64,000 nucleotides of DNA from Camelus bactrianus. Lineage: Eukaryota; Chordata; Mammalia; Artiodactyla; Camelidae. The notes below the pieces were generated by a model. It saw only the letters and a list, made by a program, of their open reading frames with translations, had not been told where the DNA came from and did no database searches. Both the position numbers and the translations under genes were made by a program. Location: assembly GCF_048773025.1 (NCBI RefSeq), contig NC_133573.1, positions 3,983,001 through 4,047,000 of the forward strand, given 5' to 3'. Below, piece after piece: positions 1-13,600 of this stretch; the first letter of the stretch is position 1; each line of letters opens with the position of its first letter.

Positions 1-1304
1 GATAGTTGAAGGACGGCTTTCACACACTCTTATCTCTGAGAAATGAGCATGTGGAGAGACGTTCGTTCATCTAGCACAAAAGAAACGGGTTGCAGGAGCA
101 ACTTTTACTCTGGTTTGTCAGTCTGTTTCCTAGTGCCTTTTTGAAGTTTTTGTAGTTTTCTCTGTAAACTGATTTGGAGCCCATAGCTCCCCATAAATAT
201 GTATGGACTGTAGTTATCAACTGAAAAGAACTTTGGGTTCCCAACATGCTAGTTGAAGTACGGCTTTCACACACACTTATCTCTCAGAACTGAGCATGTG
301 GAGAGACTTTCGTTCATTTAGAACAAAGGGAAGGTTTGCAGGAGAATCTTTTACTCTGGTTTCTCAGATTTTTTCCTAGTGCCGGTTTGAAGTTCCTGAA
401 GTTTTCAGTGTAAAACCGAGTTGCAGATAGTACCTCCCCATAAATATGTATGGAGTGTAGTTTCCAAATGAAAAGGAACTTTGTGTTCCCATCAAGGTAG
501 GTGAAGGACGGCTTTCACACACACTTATCTCTAAGAAATGAGCACGTGGAGAGACGTTCGTTCATCTAGCACAAAGGGAACGGTTTGAAGGAGAAATTTT
601 TACTCTGGTTTCTCAGTCTGTTTCCTAGTGCCGGTTTGAAGTTCCTGCAATTTTCACTGTAAAACAGAGTTGGTGCTACTAAATCCCCATATATATATAT
701 GGAGTGTAGTTTGCAACTGAAAAGAACTACAGGTTCCCAACATGCTAGGTGAAGGACGGCTTTCACACACACTTATGTGTCACAACTGAGCATGTGGAGG
801 GACATTCGTTCATCTAGCACAAAGGGAAAGGGTTGCAGGAGAAATTTTACTCTGGTTTCTCAGTCTGTTTCCTAGTGCCGTTTAGAAGTTCCTGCAGTTT
901 TCACTGTAAAACTGAGTTGGTGCTTCTACCTCCCCATATATATATGTATAGAGTGTAGTTTCCAAATGAAAAGAAACTTTGTGTTCCCAACAAATTATGT
1001 GAAGGACGGCTTTCACACACACTTATCTCTGAGAACTGAGCACGTGGAGACATGTTCGTTCATCTAGCACAAACGAAAAGGTTGCAGGAGAAACCTTTAC
1101 TCTGGTTTCTCAGTCTGTTTCCTAGTGCAGGTTTGAACTTCCTGCAGTTTTCACTGTAAAACCGTGTTGGTGCTTGTACTTCCAAATATATGTGTATAGA
1201 GAGTAGTTTCCAAATGAAAAGAAACTTTCTGTTCCCAACAAGATAGGTGAAGTACGGCTTTCACACACACTTATCTCTGAGAAATGAGCATGTGGAGAGA
1301 CGTT

Positions 1305-1815
1305 CGTTCATTTATCACAAAGGGAACGGGTTGCAGGAGAAACTTTTACTCTGGTTTCTCAGTCTGATTCCTAGTCCCGGATTGAAGTTCCTGCAGTTTT
1401 CACTGTAAAATCGAGTTGGTGCTAGTACATACCCATAAATATATATATGGAGTGTAGTGTGCAACTGAACATATCTTTAGGTTCCTAACATGCTAGGTGA
1501 AGGAGAGCTTTCACACACAATTATCTCTCAGAACTGAGCATGTGGAGGTAATTTCGTTCATCTAACACAAAGTAAAAGGTTTGCAAGAGAAACTTATACT
1601 GTGGTTTCTCAGTCTGTTTCCTAGTGCCGGTTTGAAGTTCCTGCAGTTTTCACTGTCAAACCGAGTTGGAGCTAGTACCTCCCCATATATATGTATGGAA
1701 TGGAGTTTGCAACTGAAAAGAAACTTTGTGTTCCCAACAAGCTGGGTGAAGGACGGCTTTCACACACACTTATCTCTCAGAACTGAGCAAGTGGAGAGAC
1801 GTTCGTTCATCTAGC
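1305..1815 (+). repeat. P-Q monomer pair within HOR A
   Basis: This is a recurring two-unit module. P carries tttatcacaaagggaacggg, then acatacccataaatat and gaacatatctttagg. Q carries taacacaaagtaaaagg and gcaagagaaacttatac. The pair or close relatives recur at about 7,365-7,690 (P only partly), 53,375-53,870, 55,127-55,545 and 62,559-63,057. It therefore appears to be a mobile module within the HOR, spread by unequal exchange. This copy of Q also has the ggaatggag and gagcaagtgg variants that dominate the young run at 46,308-47,466. Confidence 0.7.
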
Positions 1816-3289
1816 ACAAAGAAAACGGGTTGCAGGAGCAACTTTTACTCTGGTTTGTCAGTCTGTTTCCTAGTGCCTTTTTGAAGTTTTTGTAGTTTTC
1901 TGTGTAAAACAGATTTGAAGCCCGTAGCTCCCCATATATATGTATGGAGTATAGTTATCAACAGAAAAGAACTTTGGGTTCCCAACATGCTAGGTGAAGT
2001 ACGGCTTTCACACACACTTATCTCTCAGAACTGAGCATGTGGAGAGAAGTTCGTTCATTTAGAACAAAGGGAAGGTTTGCAGGAGAATCTTTTACTCTGG
2101 TTTCTCAGTTTTTTTCCTAGTGCCGGTTTGAAGTTCCTGAAGTTTTCAGTGTAAATCCGAGTTGGTGCTTGTATCTCCCCATATATATGTATAGGGTGTA
2201 GTTTCCAAATGAAAAGAATCTTTGTGTTCCCAACAAGATATGTGAAGGACGGCTTTAACACACACTTATCTCTCAGAACTGAGCAAGTGGAGAGACGTTC
2301 GTTCATTTAGCACTAGGGAACGGTTTGCAGGAGAAACTTTTACTCTGGTTTCTCAGTCTGTTTCCTAGTGCCGGTTTTAAGTTCGTGCAGTTTTCACTGT
2401 AAAAACGAGTTGCAGCTAGTACCTCCCCATATATATGTATGGGGTGTAGTTTGCAACTGAAAATAAACTTTGTTTTCCCAACAAGCTAGGTGAAGGACGG
2501 CTTTCACAAACACTTATCTCTGAGAAATGAGTATGTGGAGAGACATTCGTTCATTTATCACAAAGGGAACGGGTTGCAGGAGAAACTTTTACTCTGGTTT
2601 CTCAGTCTGATTCCTAGTGCCGGTTTGAAGTTCCTGCAGTTTTCACTGTAAAACCGAGTTGGTGCTAGTACATACCCATAAATATATATATGGAGTGTAG
2701 TGTGCAACTGAACATATCTTTAGGTTCCCAACATGTTAGGTGAAGGACGGCTTTAACACAAACTTATCTCTGAGAAATCAGCATGTGGACTGACGTTCGT
2801 TCATTTAGCACAACGGGAACGGGTTGCAGGAGAAACTTTTACTCTGGTTTCTCAGTCTGTTTCCTAGTGCCGGTTAGAAGTTCCTGCAGTTTTCACGGTA
2901 AAACCGAGTTGGTTCTAGTACCTCCCCATTTATATTTATGGAGTGTAGTTTCCTAATGAAAAGAAACTTTGTGTTCCCAACAAGCTAGGTGAAGGACGGC
3001 TTTCACAAACACTTATCTCTGAGAAATGAGCATGTGGAGAGACATTCGTTCATTTATCACAAAGTGAACGGCTTGAAGGAGAAACTTTTACTCTGGTTTC
3101 TCAGTCTGTTTCCTAGTGCCGGTTTGAAGTTCCTGCAGTTTTCACTGTAAAACCGAGTTGGTGCTAGTACATCCCCATTTATATATATGGAGTGTAGTTT
3201 GCAACTGAAAATAACTTTAGGTTCCCAACATGCTAATTGAAGGACGGCTTTCACACACACTTATCTCTCAGAACTGAGCATATGGAGAG

Positions 3290-4240
3290 ACGTTCGTTCA
3301 CCTAGCGAAAATAGAACGGGTTACAGGTGTAACTTTTACTCTGGTTTCTTAGTCGGTTTATTAGTGCCGGACTGTAGTTCCTGTAGATTTCACTGTAAAA
3401 CCGAGTTGGAGCTAGAACCTCCCCATTAATATGTAAAGAGTGTAGTTTACAACTGAAAAGAAACTTTGTGTTCCCAACAAGCTAGGTGAAGGACGGCTTT
3501 CACACACACTTATCTCTCAGAACTGAGCATATGGAGAGATGTTCGTTCATTTAGCGAAAATAGAACGGGTTACAGGTGTAACTTTTACTCTGGTTTGTTA
3601 GTCGGTTTATTAGTGCCGGAATGTAGTTCCTGTAGATTTCACTGTAAAACGGAGTTGGAGCTAGAACCTTCCCATAAATATGTAAAGAGTGTAGTTTACA
3701 ACTGAAAAGAAACTTTGTGTTCCCAACAAGCTAGGTGAAGGACGGCTTTCACACACACTTTTCTCTCAGAACTGAGCATGTTGAGAGACATTCGTTCATC
3801 TAGCACAAAGGGAACAGGTTGCAGGAGAAACTTATACTCTGGTTTCCCAGTCTGTTTCCTAGTGACGTTTTGAATTTCCTGCAATTTTCACTGTAAAAAT
3901 GAGTTGGAGCATGTACCTCCCCTTATATATGTATGGATTGTAGATTGCAACTGAAAAGAAACTTTGTGTTCCTAACAAACTAGGTGAAGGATGGCTTTTA
4001 CACACACTTATCTCTCAGAACTGACCATGTGGAGATACGTTCGTTCATCTAGCGCAAATAGAAAGGGTTACATGTGTAACTTTACTTTGGTTTCTTAGTC
4101 GGTTTATTAGTGCCGGACTGTAGTTCCTGTAGATTTCACTGTAAAACCGAGTTGGAGCTAGAACCTCCCCATAAATATGTAAACAGTGTAGTTTACAACT
4201 GAAAAGAAACTTTGTGTTCCCAACAAGCTAGGTGAAGGAC
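3290..4240 (+). repeat. Divergent monomer subtype with GTTACA dyad (A1)
   Basis: Three monomers around here share features not seen elsewhere: tagcgaaaatagaacggg or its relative, ttagtcggtttattag, tgtagatttcac and gtaaagagtgtagtttac. Each contains a perfect 6-bp inverted repeat GTTACA-NN-TGTAAC (3,320-3,333; 3,569-3,582; 4,067-4,080), where ordinary monomers read gttgcaggagaaac. One ordinary-type monomer (about 3,790-4,040) is interleaved. The subtype recurs at the same HOR phase in A2, A4 and A5, and in A3 as two units (17,207-17,220; 17,705-17,718). I did not see it in domain B. Confidence 0.85.
3320..3333. other. Perfect dyad GTTACA-GG-TGTAAC
   Basis: This is a 14-nt site with 6-bp arms. 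The second copy at 3,569-3,582 is identical. The third at 4,067-4,080 changes only the 2-nt spacer (TG) and keeps both arms, even though its surroundings have diverged. Arm conservation with a changed spacer is compatible with selection or with shared recent ancestry. Confidence 0.65.
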
Positions 4241-7200
4241 GGCTTTCACACACACTTTTCCCTCAGAACTGAGCATGTGGAGAGTCGTTAGTTCATCTAG
4301 CACAAAGGGAACGGGTTTCAGGAGAAACCTGTACTCTGGTTCTTAGACTCTTTCATTGTACCGGTTTGAAGTTCCTGCAGTTTTCACTGTAAAACCGAGT
4401 TGGAGCCATTAGCTCCACATATTTTTGTATGTAGTGTAGTTTGAAACTGAAAAGAACTTTGTGTTCCCAACAAGCTAGGTGAAGGACAGATTTCACATAC
4501 ACTTATCTCTCAGAACTGAGCATGTGGAGAGACGTTCTTTCATCTACCACAAAGGGAACGTATTGCAGGAGTAACTGTAAATCTGCTTTCCCAGTCTGTT
4601 TCCTAGTGCCAGTTTGAAGTTCCGGCAGTTTTCACAGTAAAAGCGAGTTCGAGCTAGTACCTCCCCATATATATGTATGGAGTTTATTTTGCAACTTAAA
4701 AGATACTTTGTGTTCCAAACAAGCTAGATGAAGGACGGCATTCACACCCAATTATCTCTCAGAACTGAGCATGTGGAGAGACGTTCGATCATCTAGCACA
4801 AATGGAAAGGGTTGCAGGAGAAACTTTTACTCTGGTTTCTCAGTGTTTTTCCTAGTGCCGGTTTGAATTTCCTGCAGTTTTCACTGTAAAACCGAGTTGG
4901 TGCTAGTACCTCCCAATATATATGTACGGAGGGTAGTTTCCATTGAAAAAAATCTTTGTGTTCCCAACAAGCTAGGTGAATGAAGGTTTTCACACACAGT
5001 TATCACTGAGTACTGAGCATGTGGAGAGACTTTCGTTCATGTAGCACAAAGGGAACGGGTTGCAGGAGAACTTTTATTCTGCTTTCTCAGTCTGTTTCCT
5101 CGTGCCAGTTTGAAGTTCGGGCAGTTTTCACAGTAAAAGCGAGTTCGAGCTAGTACATCCCCATATATATGTATGGAGATTATTTTGAAACTTAAAAGAT
5201 ACTTTGTGTTCCAAACAAGCTAGGTGAAGGACGGCTTTCACACACACTTATCTCTCAGAACTGAGCATTAGGAGGGACGTCGTTCATCTAGCCCAAAGGG
5301 AACGGGTTGAAGGAGAAACTTTTACTCTGGTTTCTCAGTCTGTTTCCTAGTGCCGGTTTGAAGTTCCAGCAGTTTTCACTGTAAAACAGAGTTGGTGCTA
5401 GAACCTCCCCATATATATGTATGGAGTGTAGTTCCCAAATGAAAAGAAACTTTGTGTTCCCAACAAGCTAGGTGAAGGACGGCTTTCACACACAATTATC
5501 TCTCAGAACTGTGCATGTGGAGAGACGTTCGTTCATTTAGCACAAAGGGAACGGGTTGCAGGTGCAACCTGTACTCTGGTTTCTTAGACTGTTTCATTGT
5601 GTCGGATTGAAGTTCCTGCAGTATTCACTATAAAACCGAGTTGGAGCCATTAGCTCCTCATATATTTGTATGGAGTGTAGTTTGAAACTGAAAAGAACTT
5701 TGTGTTCCCAACAAGCTAGGTGAAGGTCGGATTTCACACACACTTATCTATCAGAAATGAGCATGTGGAGAGACGTTCTTTCATCTAGCTCAAATGGACG
5801 TGTTTCAGGAGAAACTTTTACTCTGGTTTCGCAGTCAGCTTCCTAGTGCCTGTTTAAAGTTCCTGCAGTTTTCACTGTAAAACCGAGTTGGAACTATTTC
5901 TTCCCATATATATGTATGCAGTTCTTTTTGCAACTGAAAAGATACTTTGTGTTCCAAACAAGCTAGGTGAAGGACGGCTTTCACACACACTTATCTCTCA
6001 GAACTGAGCATGTGGAGAGAAGTTCGTTCATCTAACACAAAGGAAAAGTTTTGCAAGAGAAAATTTTACTCTGGTTTCTCAGTCTGTTTCCTAGTGCCGG
6101 TTAGAAGTTCCTGCAGTTTTCACTGTAAATCCGATTTGGTGCTTGTACTTCCCCATATAAGTTTATAGAGAGTAGTTTCCAAATGAAAAGAAACTTTGTG
6201 TTCCCAACAAGATAGTTGAAGGACGGCTTTCACACGCACTTATCTCTGAGAAATGAGCATGTGGAGCGAAGTTCGTTCATCTAGCACAAGGGAACGGTTT
6301 GCAGGAGAAACTTTTACTCTGGTTTCTCAGTTTGTTTCCTAGTGCCGGTTTGAAGTTTTTGTAAATTTCACTGTAAAACAGAGTTGGAACCAGTAGCTCC
6401 CCATATATATGTATGGAGTGTAGTTTGCAACTGAAAAGAAGTTGGGTTCTCAACATGCTAGGTGAAGGACGGCTTTCACACACACGTTTTTCTCAGAATG
6501 TGGAGAGACGTTCGTTCATTTAACACAACGGGTACGGTTTGCCGGAGAAAATTTTACTCTGGTTTCTCAGTATGATTCCTAGTGCCGGTTTGAAGTTTTT
6601 GTAATTTTCACAGTAAAACAGAGTTGGAGCCCGTAGCTCCCCATATGTATGTATGGAGTGTAGTTAACAACTGAAAAGAACTTTGGGTTCCCAACATGCT
6701 AGTTGAAGTACGGCTTTCACACACACTTATCTCTCAGATCTGAGCATGTTGAGAGACGTTCGTTCATCTAGAACAAAGGGAAGTTTTGCAGGAGAATCTT
6801 TTACTCTGTTGTCTCATTTTTTTTCCTAGTGCCGGTTTGAAGTTCCTGAAGCTTTCACTGTAAAACCGAGTTGGACCTATTACCTCCCCATATAGTTGTA
6901 AGGAGTGAGGTTTCCAAATGAAAAGAAACTTTGTGTTCCCAACAAGATAGGTGAAGTACGGCTTTCACACACACTTATCTCTGAGAAATGAGCATGTGGA
7001 GAGACGTTCGTTCAACTAGCACAAGGGAACGGTTTGCAGGAGAAACTTTTACTCTGGTTTGTCAGACTGTTTCCTAGTGCCGGTTTGAAGTTTTTGTAGT
7101 TTTCACTGAAAAACACAGTTGGAGCCAGTAGCTCCACATATATATGTATGGAGTGTAGTTTGCAAGTGAAAAGAACTTTGGGTTCCCAATGTACTAGGTA

Positions 7201-7690
7201 AAGGACGGCTTTCACACACACTTATCTCTCAGAACTGAGCATGTGGAGAGACGTTCGTTCATCTAGCACAAGGAAACGGTTTGCAGGAGAAACTTTTACT
7301 CAGGTTTCTCAGACTTTTTCCTAGTGCCGGTTTGAAGTTCCTGAACTTTTCACTGTAAAACCGAGTTGGTGCTAGTACATACCCATAAATATATATATGG
7401 AGTGTAATTTGCAACTGAACATAACTTTAGGTTCCCAACATGCTAGGTGAAAGACAGCTTTCACACACACTTATCTCTCAGAACTGAGCATGTTGAGAGA
7501 CGTTCGTTCATCTAACACAAAGTAAAAGGTTTGCAAGAGAAACTTATACTCTGGTTTCTCAGTCTGTTTCCTAGTGCCGGTTTGAAGTTCCTGGAGTTTT
7601 CACTGTAAAACCGACTTGGTGCTAGTACTTCCCCATATATATTTATGGAGTGTAGTTTCCAAATTAAAAGAAACTTTGTGTTCCAAACAA

Positions 7691-10600
7691 GATAGTTGAA
7701 GGACGGCTTTCACACACTCTTATCTCTGAGAAATGAGCATGTGGAGAGACGTTCGTTCATCTAGCACAAAAGAAACGGGTTGCAGGAGCAACTTTTACTC
7801 TGGTTTGTCAGTCTGTTTCCTAGTGCCTTTTTGAAGTTTTTGTAGTTTTCTCTGTAAACTGATTTGGAGCCCATAGCTCCCCATAAATATGTATGGAGTG
7901 TAGTTATCAACTGAAAAGAACTTTGGGTTCCCAACATGCTAGTTGAAGTACGGCTTTCACACACACTTATCTCTCAGAACTGAGCATGTGGAGAGACTTT
8001 CGTTCATTTAGAACAAAGGGAAGGTTTGCAGGAGAATCTTTTACTCTGGTTTCTCAGATTTTTTCCTAGTGCCGGTTTGAAGTTCCTGAAGTTTTCAGTG
8101 TAAAACCGAGTTGCAGATAGTACCTCCCCATAAATATGTATGGAGTGTAGTTTCCAAATGAAAAGGAACTTTGTGTTCCCATCAAGGTAGGTGAAGGACG
8201 GCTTTCACACACACTTATCTCTAAGAAATGAGCACGTGGAGAGACGTTCGTTCATCTAGCACAAAGGGAACGGTTTGAAGGAGAAATTTTTACTCTGGTT
8301 TCTCAGTCTGTTTCCTAGTGCCGGTTTGAAGTTCCTGCAATTTTCACTGTAAAACAGAGTTGGTGCTACTAAATCCCCATATATATATATGGAGTGTAGT
8401 TTGCAACTGAAAAGAACTACAGGTTCCCAACATGCTAGGTGAAGGACGGCTTTCACACACACTTATGTGTCACAACTGAGCATGTGGAGGGACATTCGTT
8501 CATCTAGCACAAAGGGAAAGGGTTGCAGGAGAAATTTTACTCTGGTTTCTCAGTCTGTTTCCTAGTGCCGTTTAGAAGTTCCTGCAGTTTTCACTGTAAA
8601 ACTGAGTTGGTGCTTCTACCTCCCCATATATATATGTATAGAGTGTAGTTTCCAAATGAAAAGAAACTTTGTGTTCCCAACAAATTATGTGAAGGACGGC
8701 TTTCACACACACTTATCTCTGAGAACTGAGCACGTGGAGACATGTTCGTTCATCTAGCACAAACGAAAAGGTTGCAGGAGAAACCTTTACTCTGGTTTCT
8801 CAGTCTGTTTCCTAGTGCATGTTTGAACTTCCTGCAGTTTTCACTGTAAAACCGTGTTGGTGCTTGTACTTCCAAATATATGTGTATAGAGAGTAGTTTC
8901 CAAATGAAAAGAAACTTTCTGTTCCCAACAAGATAGGTGAAGTACGGCTTTCACACACACTTATCTCTGAGAAATGAGCATGTGGAGAGACGTTCGTTCA
9001 TTTATCACAAAGGGAACGGGTTGCAGGAGAAACTTTTACTCTGGTTTCTCAGTCTGATTCCTAGTCCCGGATTGAAGTTCCTGCAGTTTTCACTGTAAAA
9101 TCGAGTTGGTGCTAGTACATACCCATAAATATATATATGGAGTGTAGTGTGCAACTGAACATATCTTTAGGTTCCTAACATGCTAGGTGAAGGAGAGCTT
9201 TCACACACAATTATCTCTCAGAACTGAGCATGTGGAGGTAATTTCGTTCATCTAACACAAAGTAAAAGGTTTGCAAGAGAAACTTATACTGTGGTTTCTC
9301 AGTCTGTTTCCTAGTGCCGGTTTGAAGTTCCTGCAGTTTTCACTGTCAAACCGAGTTGGAGCTAGTACCTCCCCATATATATGTATGGAATGGAGTTTGC
9401 AACTGAAAAGAAACTTTGTGTTCCCAACAAGCTGGGTGAAGGACGGCTTTCACACACACTTATCTCTCAGAACTGAGCAAGTGGAGAGACGTTCGTTCAT
9501 CTAGCACAAAGAAAACGGGTTGCAGGAGCAACTTTTACTCTGGTTTGTCAGTCTGTTTCCTAGTGCCTTTTTGAAGTTTTTGTAGTTTTCTGTGTAAAAC
9601 AGATTTGAAGCCCGTAGCTCCCCATATATATGTATGGAGTATAGTTATCAACAGAAAAGAACTTTGGGTTCCCAACATGCTAGGTGAAGTACGGCTTTCA
9701 CACACACTTATCTCTCAGAACTGAGCATGTGGAGAGAAGTTCGTTCATTTAGAACAAAGGGAAGGTTTGCAGGAGAATCTTTTACTCTGGTTTCTCAGTT
9801 TTTTTCCTAGTGCCGGTTTGAAGTTCCTGAAGTTTTCAGTGTAAATCCGAGTTGGTGCTTGTATCTCCCCATATATATGTATAGGGTGTAGTTTCCAAAT
9901 GAAAAGAATCTTTGTGTTCCCAACAAGATATGTGAAGGACGGCTTTAACACACACTTATCTCTCAGAACTGAGCAAGTGGAGAGACGTTCGTTCATTTAG
10001 CACTAGGGAACGGTTTGCAGGAGAAACTTTTACTCTGGTTTCTCAGTCTGTTTCCTAGTGCCGGTTTTAAGTTCGTGCAGTTTTCACTGTAAAAACGAGT
10101 TGCAGCTAGTACCTCCCCATATATATGTATGGGGTGTAGTTTGCAACTGAAAATAAACTTTGTTTTCCCAACAAGCTAGGTGAAGGACGGCTTTCACAAA
10201 CACTTATCTCTGAGAAATGAGTATGTGGAGAGACATTCGTTCATTTATCACAAAGGGAACGGGTTGCAGGAGAAACTTTTACTCTGGTTTCTCAGTCTGA
10301 TTCCTAGTGCCGGTTTGAAGTTCCTGCAGTTTTCACTGTAAAACCGAGTTGGTGCTAGTACATACCCATAAATATATATATGGAGTGTAGTGTGCAACTG
10401 AACATATCTTTAGGTTCCCAACATGTTAGGTGAAGGACGGCTTTAACACAAACTTATCTCTGAGAAATCAGCATGTGGACTGACGTTCGTTCATTTAGCA
10501 CAACGGGAACGGGTTGCAGGAGAAACTTTTACTCTGGTTTCTCAGTCTGTTTCCTAGTGCCGGTTAGAAGTTCCTGCAGTTTTCACGGTAAAACCGAGTT

Positions 10601-13600
10601 GGTTCTAGTACCTCCCCATTTATATTTATGGAGTGTAGTTTCCTAATGAAAAGAAACTTTGTGTTCCCAACAAGCTAGGTGAAGGACGGCTTTCACAAAC
10701 ACTTATCTCTGAGAAATGAGCATGTGGAGAGACATTCGTTCATTTATCACAAAGTGAACGGCTTGAAGGAGAAACTTTTACTCTGGTTTCTCAGTCTGTT
10801 TCCTAGTGCCGGTTTGAAGTTCCTGCAGTTTTCACTGTAAAACCGAGTTGGTGCTAGTACATCCCCATTTATATATATGGAGTGTAGTTTGCAACTGAAA
10901 ATAACTTTAGGTTCCCAACATGCTAATTGAAGGACGGCTTTCACACACACTTATCTCTCAGAACTGAGCATATGGAGAGACGTTCGTTCACCTAGCGAAA
11001 ATAGAACGGGTTACAGGTGTAACTTTTACTCTGGTTTCTTAGTCGGTTTATTAGTGCCGGACTGTAGTTCCTGTAGATTTCACTGTAAAACCGAGTTGGA
11101 GCTAGAACCTCCCCATTAATATGTAAAGAGTGTAGTTTACAACTGAAAAGAAACTTTGTGTTCCCAACAAGCTAGGTGAAGGACGGCTTTCACACACACT
11201 TATCTCTCAGAACTGAGCATATGGAGAGATGTTCGTTCATTTAGCGAAAATAGAACGGGTTACAGGTGTAACTTTTACTCTGGTTTCTTAGTCGGTTTAT
11301 TAGTGCCGGAATGTAGTTCCTGTAGATTTCACTGTAAAACGGAGTTGGAGCTAGAACCTTCCCATAAATATGTAAAGAGTGTAGTTTACAACTGAAAAGA
11401 AACTTTGTGTTCCCAACAAGCTAGGTGAAGGACGGCTTTCACACACACTTTTCTCTCAGAACTGAGCATGTTGAGAGACATTCGTTCATCTAGCACAAAG
11501 GGAACAGGTTGCAGGAGAAACTTATACTCTGGTTTCCCAGTCTGTTTCCTAGTGACGTTTTGAATTTCCTGCAATTTTCACTGTAAAAATGAGTTGGAGC
11601 ATGTACCTCCCCTTATATATGTATGGATTGTAGATTGCAACTGAAAAGAAACTTTGTGTTCCTAACAAACTAGGTGAAGGATGGCTTTTACACACACTTA
11701 TCTCTCAGAACTGACCATGTGGAGATACGTTCGTTCATCTAGCGCAAATAGAAAGGGTTACATGTGTAACTTTACTTTGGTTTCTTAGTCGGTTTATTAG
11801 TGCCGGACTGTAGTTCCTGTAGATTTCACTGTAAAACCGAGTTGGAGCTAGAACCTCCCCATAAATATGTAAACAGTGTAGTTTACAACTGAAAAGAAAC
11901 TTTGTGTTCCCAACAAGCTAGGTGAAGGACGGCTTTCACACACACTTTTCCCTCAGAACTGAGCATGTGGAGAGTCGTTAGTTCATCTAGCACAAAGGGA
12001 ACGGGTTTCAGGAGAAACCTGTACTCTGGTTCTTAGACTCTTTCATTGTACCGGTTTGAAGTTCCTGCAGTTTTCACTGTAAAACCGAGTTGGAGCCATT
12101 AGCTCCACATATTTTTGTATGTAGTGTAGTTTGAAACTGAAAAGAACTTTGTGTTCCCAACAAGCTAGGTGAAGGACAGATTTCACATACACTTATCTCT
12201 CAGAACTGAGCATGTGGAGAGACGTTCTTTCATCTACCACAAAGGGAACGTATTGCAGGAGTAACTGTAAATCTGCTTTCCCAGTCTGTTTCCTAGTGCC
12301 AGTTTGAAGTTCCGGCAGTTTTCACAGTAAAAGCGAGTTCGAGCTAGTACCTCCCCATATATATGTATGGAGTTTATTTTGCAACTTAAAAGATACTTTG
12401 TGTTCCAAACAAGCTAGATGAAGGACGGCATTCACACCCAATTATCTCTCAGAACTGAGCATGTGGAGAGACGTTCGATCATCTAGCACAAATGGAAAGG
12501 GTTGCAGGAGAAACTTTTACTCTGGTTTCTCAGTGTTTTTCCTAGTGCCGGTTTGAATTTCCTGCAGTTTTCACTGTAAAACCGAGTTGGTGCTAGTACC
12601 TCCCAATATATATGTACGGAGGGTAGTTTCCATTGAAAAAAATCTTTGTGTTCCCAACAAGCTAGGTGAATGAAGGTTTTCACACACAGTTATCACTGAG
12701 TACTGAGCATGTGGAGAGACTTTCGTTCATGTAGCACAAAGGGAACGGGTTGCAGGAGAACTTTTATTCTGCTTTCTCAGTCTGTTTCCTCGTGCCAGTT
12801 TGAAGTTCGGGCAGTTTTCACAGTAAAAGCGAGTTCGAGCTAGTACATCCCCATATATATGTATGGAGATTATTTTGAAACTTAAAAGATACTTTGTGTT
12901 CCAAACAAGCTAGGTGAAGGACGGCTTTCACACACACTTATCTCTCAGAACTGAGCATTAGGAGGGACGTCGTTCATCTAGCCCAAAGGGAACGGGTTGA
13001 AGGAGAAACTTTTACTCTGGTTTCTCAGTCTGTTTCCTAGTGCCGGTTTGAAGTTCCAGCAGTTTTCAATGTAAAACAGAGTTGGTGCTAGAACCTCCCC
13101 ATATATATGTATGGAGTGTAGTTCCCAAATGAAAAGAAACTTTGTGTTCCCAACAAGCTAGGTGAAGGACGGCTTTCACACACAATTATCTCTCAGAACT
13201 GTGCATGTGGAGAGACGTTCGTTCATTTAGCACAAAGGGAACGGGTTGCAGGTGCAACCTGTACTCTGGTTTCTTAGACTGTTTCATTGTGTCGGATTGA
13301 AGTTCCTGCAGTATTCACTATAAAACCGAGTTGGAGCCATTAGCTCCTCATATATTTGTATGGAGTGTAGTTTGAAACTGAAAAGAACTTTGTGTTCCCA
13401 ACAAGCTAGGTGAAGGTCGGATTTCACACACACTTATCTATCAGAAATGAGCATGTGGAGAGACGTTCTTTCATCTAGCTCAAATGGACGTGTTTCAGGA
13501 GAAACTTTTACTCTGGTTTCGCAGTCAGCTTCCTAGTGCCTGTTTAAAGTTCCTGCAGTTTTCACTGTAAAACCGAGTTGGAACTATTTCTTCCCATATA

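Larger units (their letters stand above)
1..7690 (+). repeat. HOR A, copy 1 (A1), about 31 monomers
   Basis: This is the first full higher-order repeat. The text beginning gatagttgaaggacgg at position 1 recurs at 7,691 and 15,381, a period of 7,690 bp, which is 31 units of about 248 bp. Monomers inside one HOR differ clearly from each other, while HOR copies are almost identical. That is the definition of a higher-order array. Compared with A2 I found five substitutions: at 208, 1130, 3597, 5379 and 6986. Unit types inside include the P-Q pair (about 1,305-1,800), the GTTACA-dyad subtype (3,290-4,240) and a long run of dyad-intact monomers (about 3,266-5,300). Confidence 0.95.

Noticed and set aside
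190-210. TATA-like promoter elements in the A/T core
   Set aside because: The A/T tract is part of every monomer and better described as a palindromic satellite core. No transcription start or gene context supports a promoter.
566-772. Minus-strand open frames of 60-69 codons, one per monomer, as small protein genes
   Set aside because: They recur at monomer spacing, most start with GTG only, they lack plausible eukaryotic start sites, and they reflect the shared ancestral satellite sequence. No known protein domain is visible.
2462-2467. AATAAA polyadenylation signal
   Set aside because: A one-base monomer variant (gaaaataaactttg) gives this hexamer in a few units. There is no gene upstream, so it is taken as chance.
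4640-4660. tRNA-like B box (gttcgagct) suggesting a SINE or tRNA origin
   Set aside because: It occurs only in the few units with the gcgagttcgagctag variant, misses the last conserved C of the B box, and has no A box or terminator in context.
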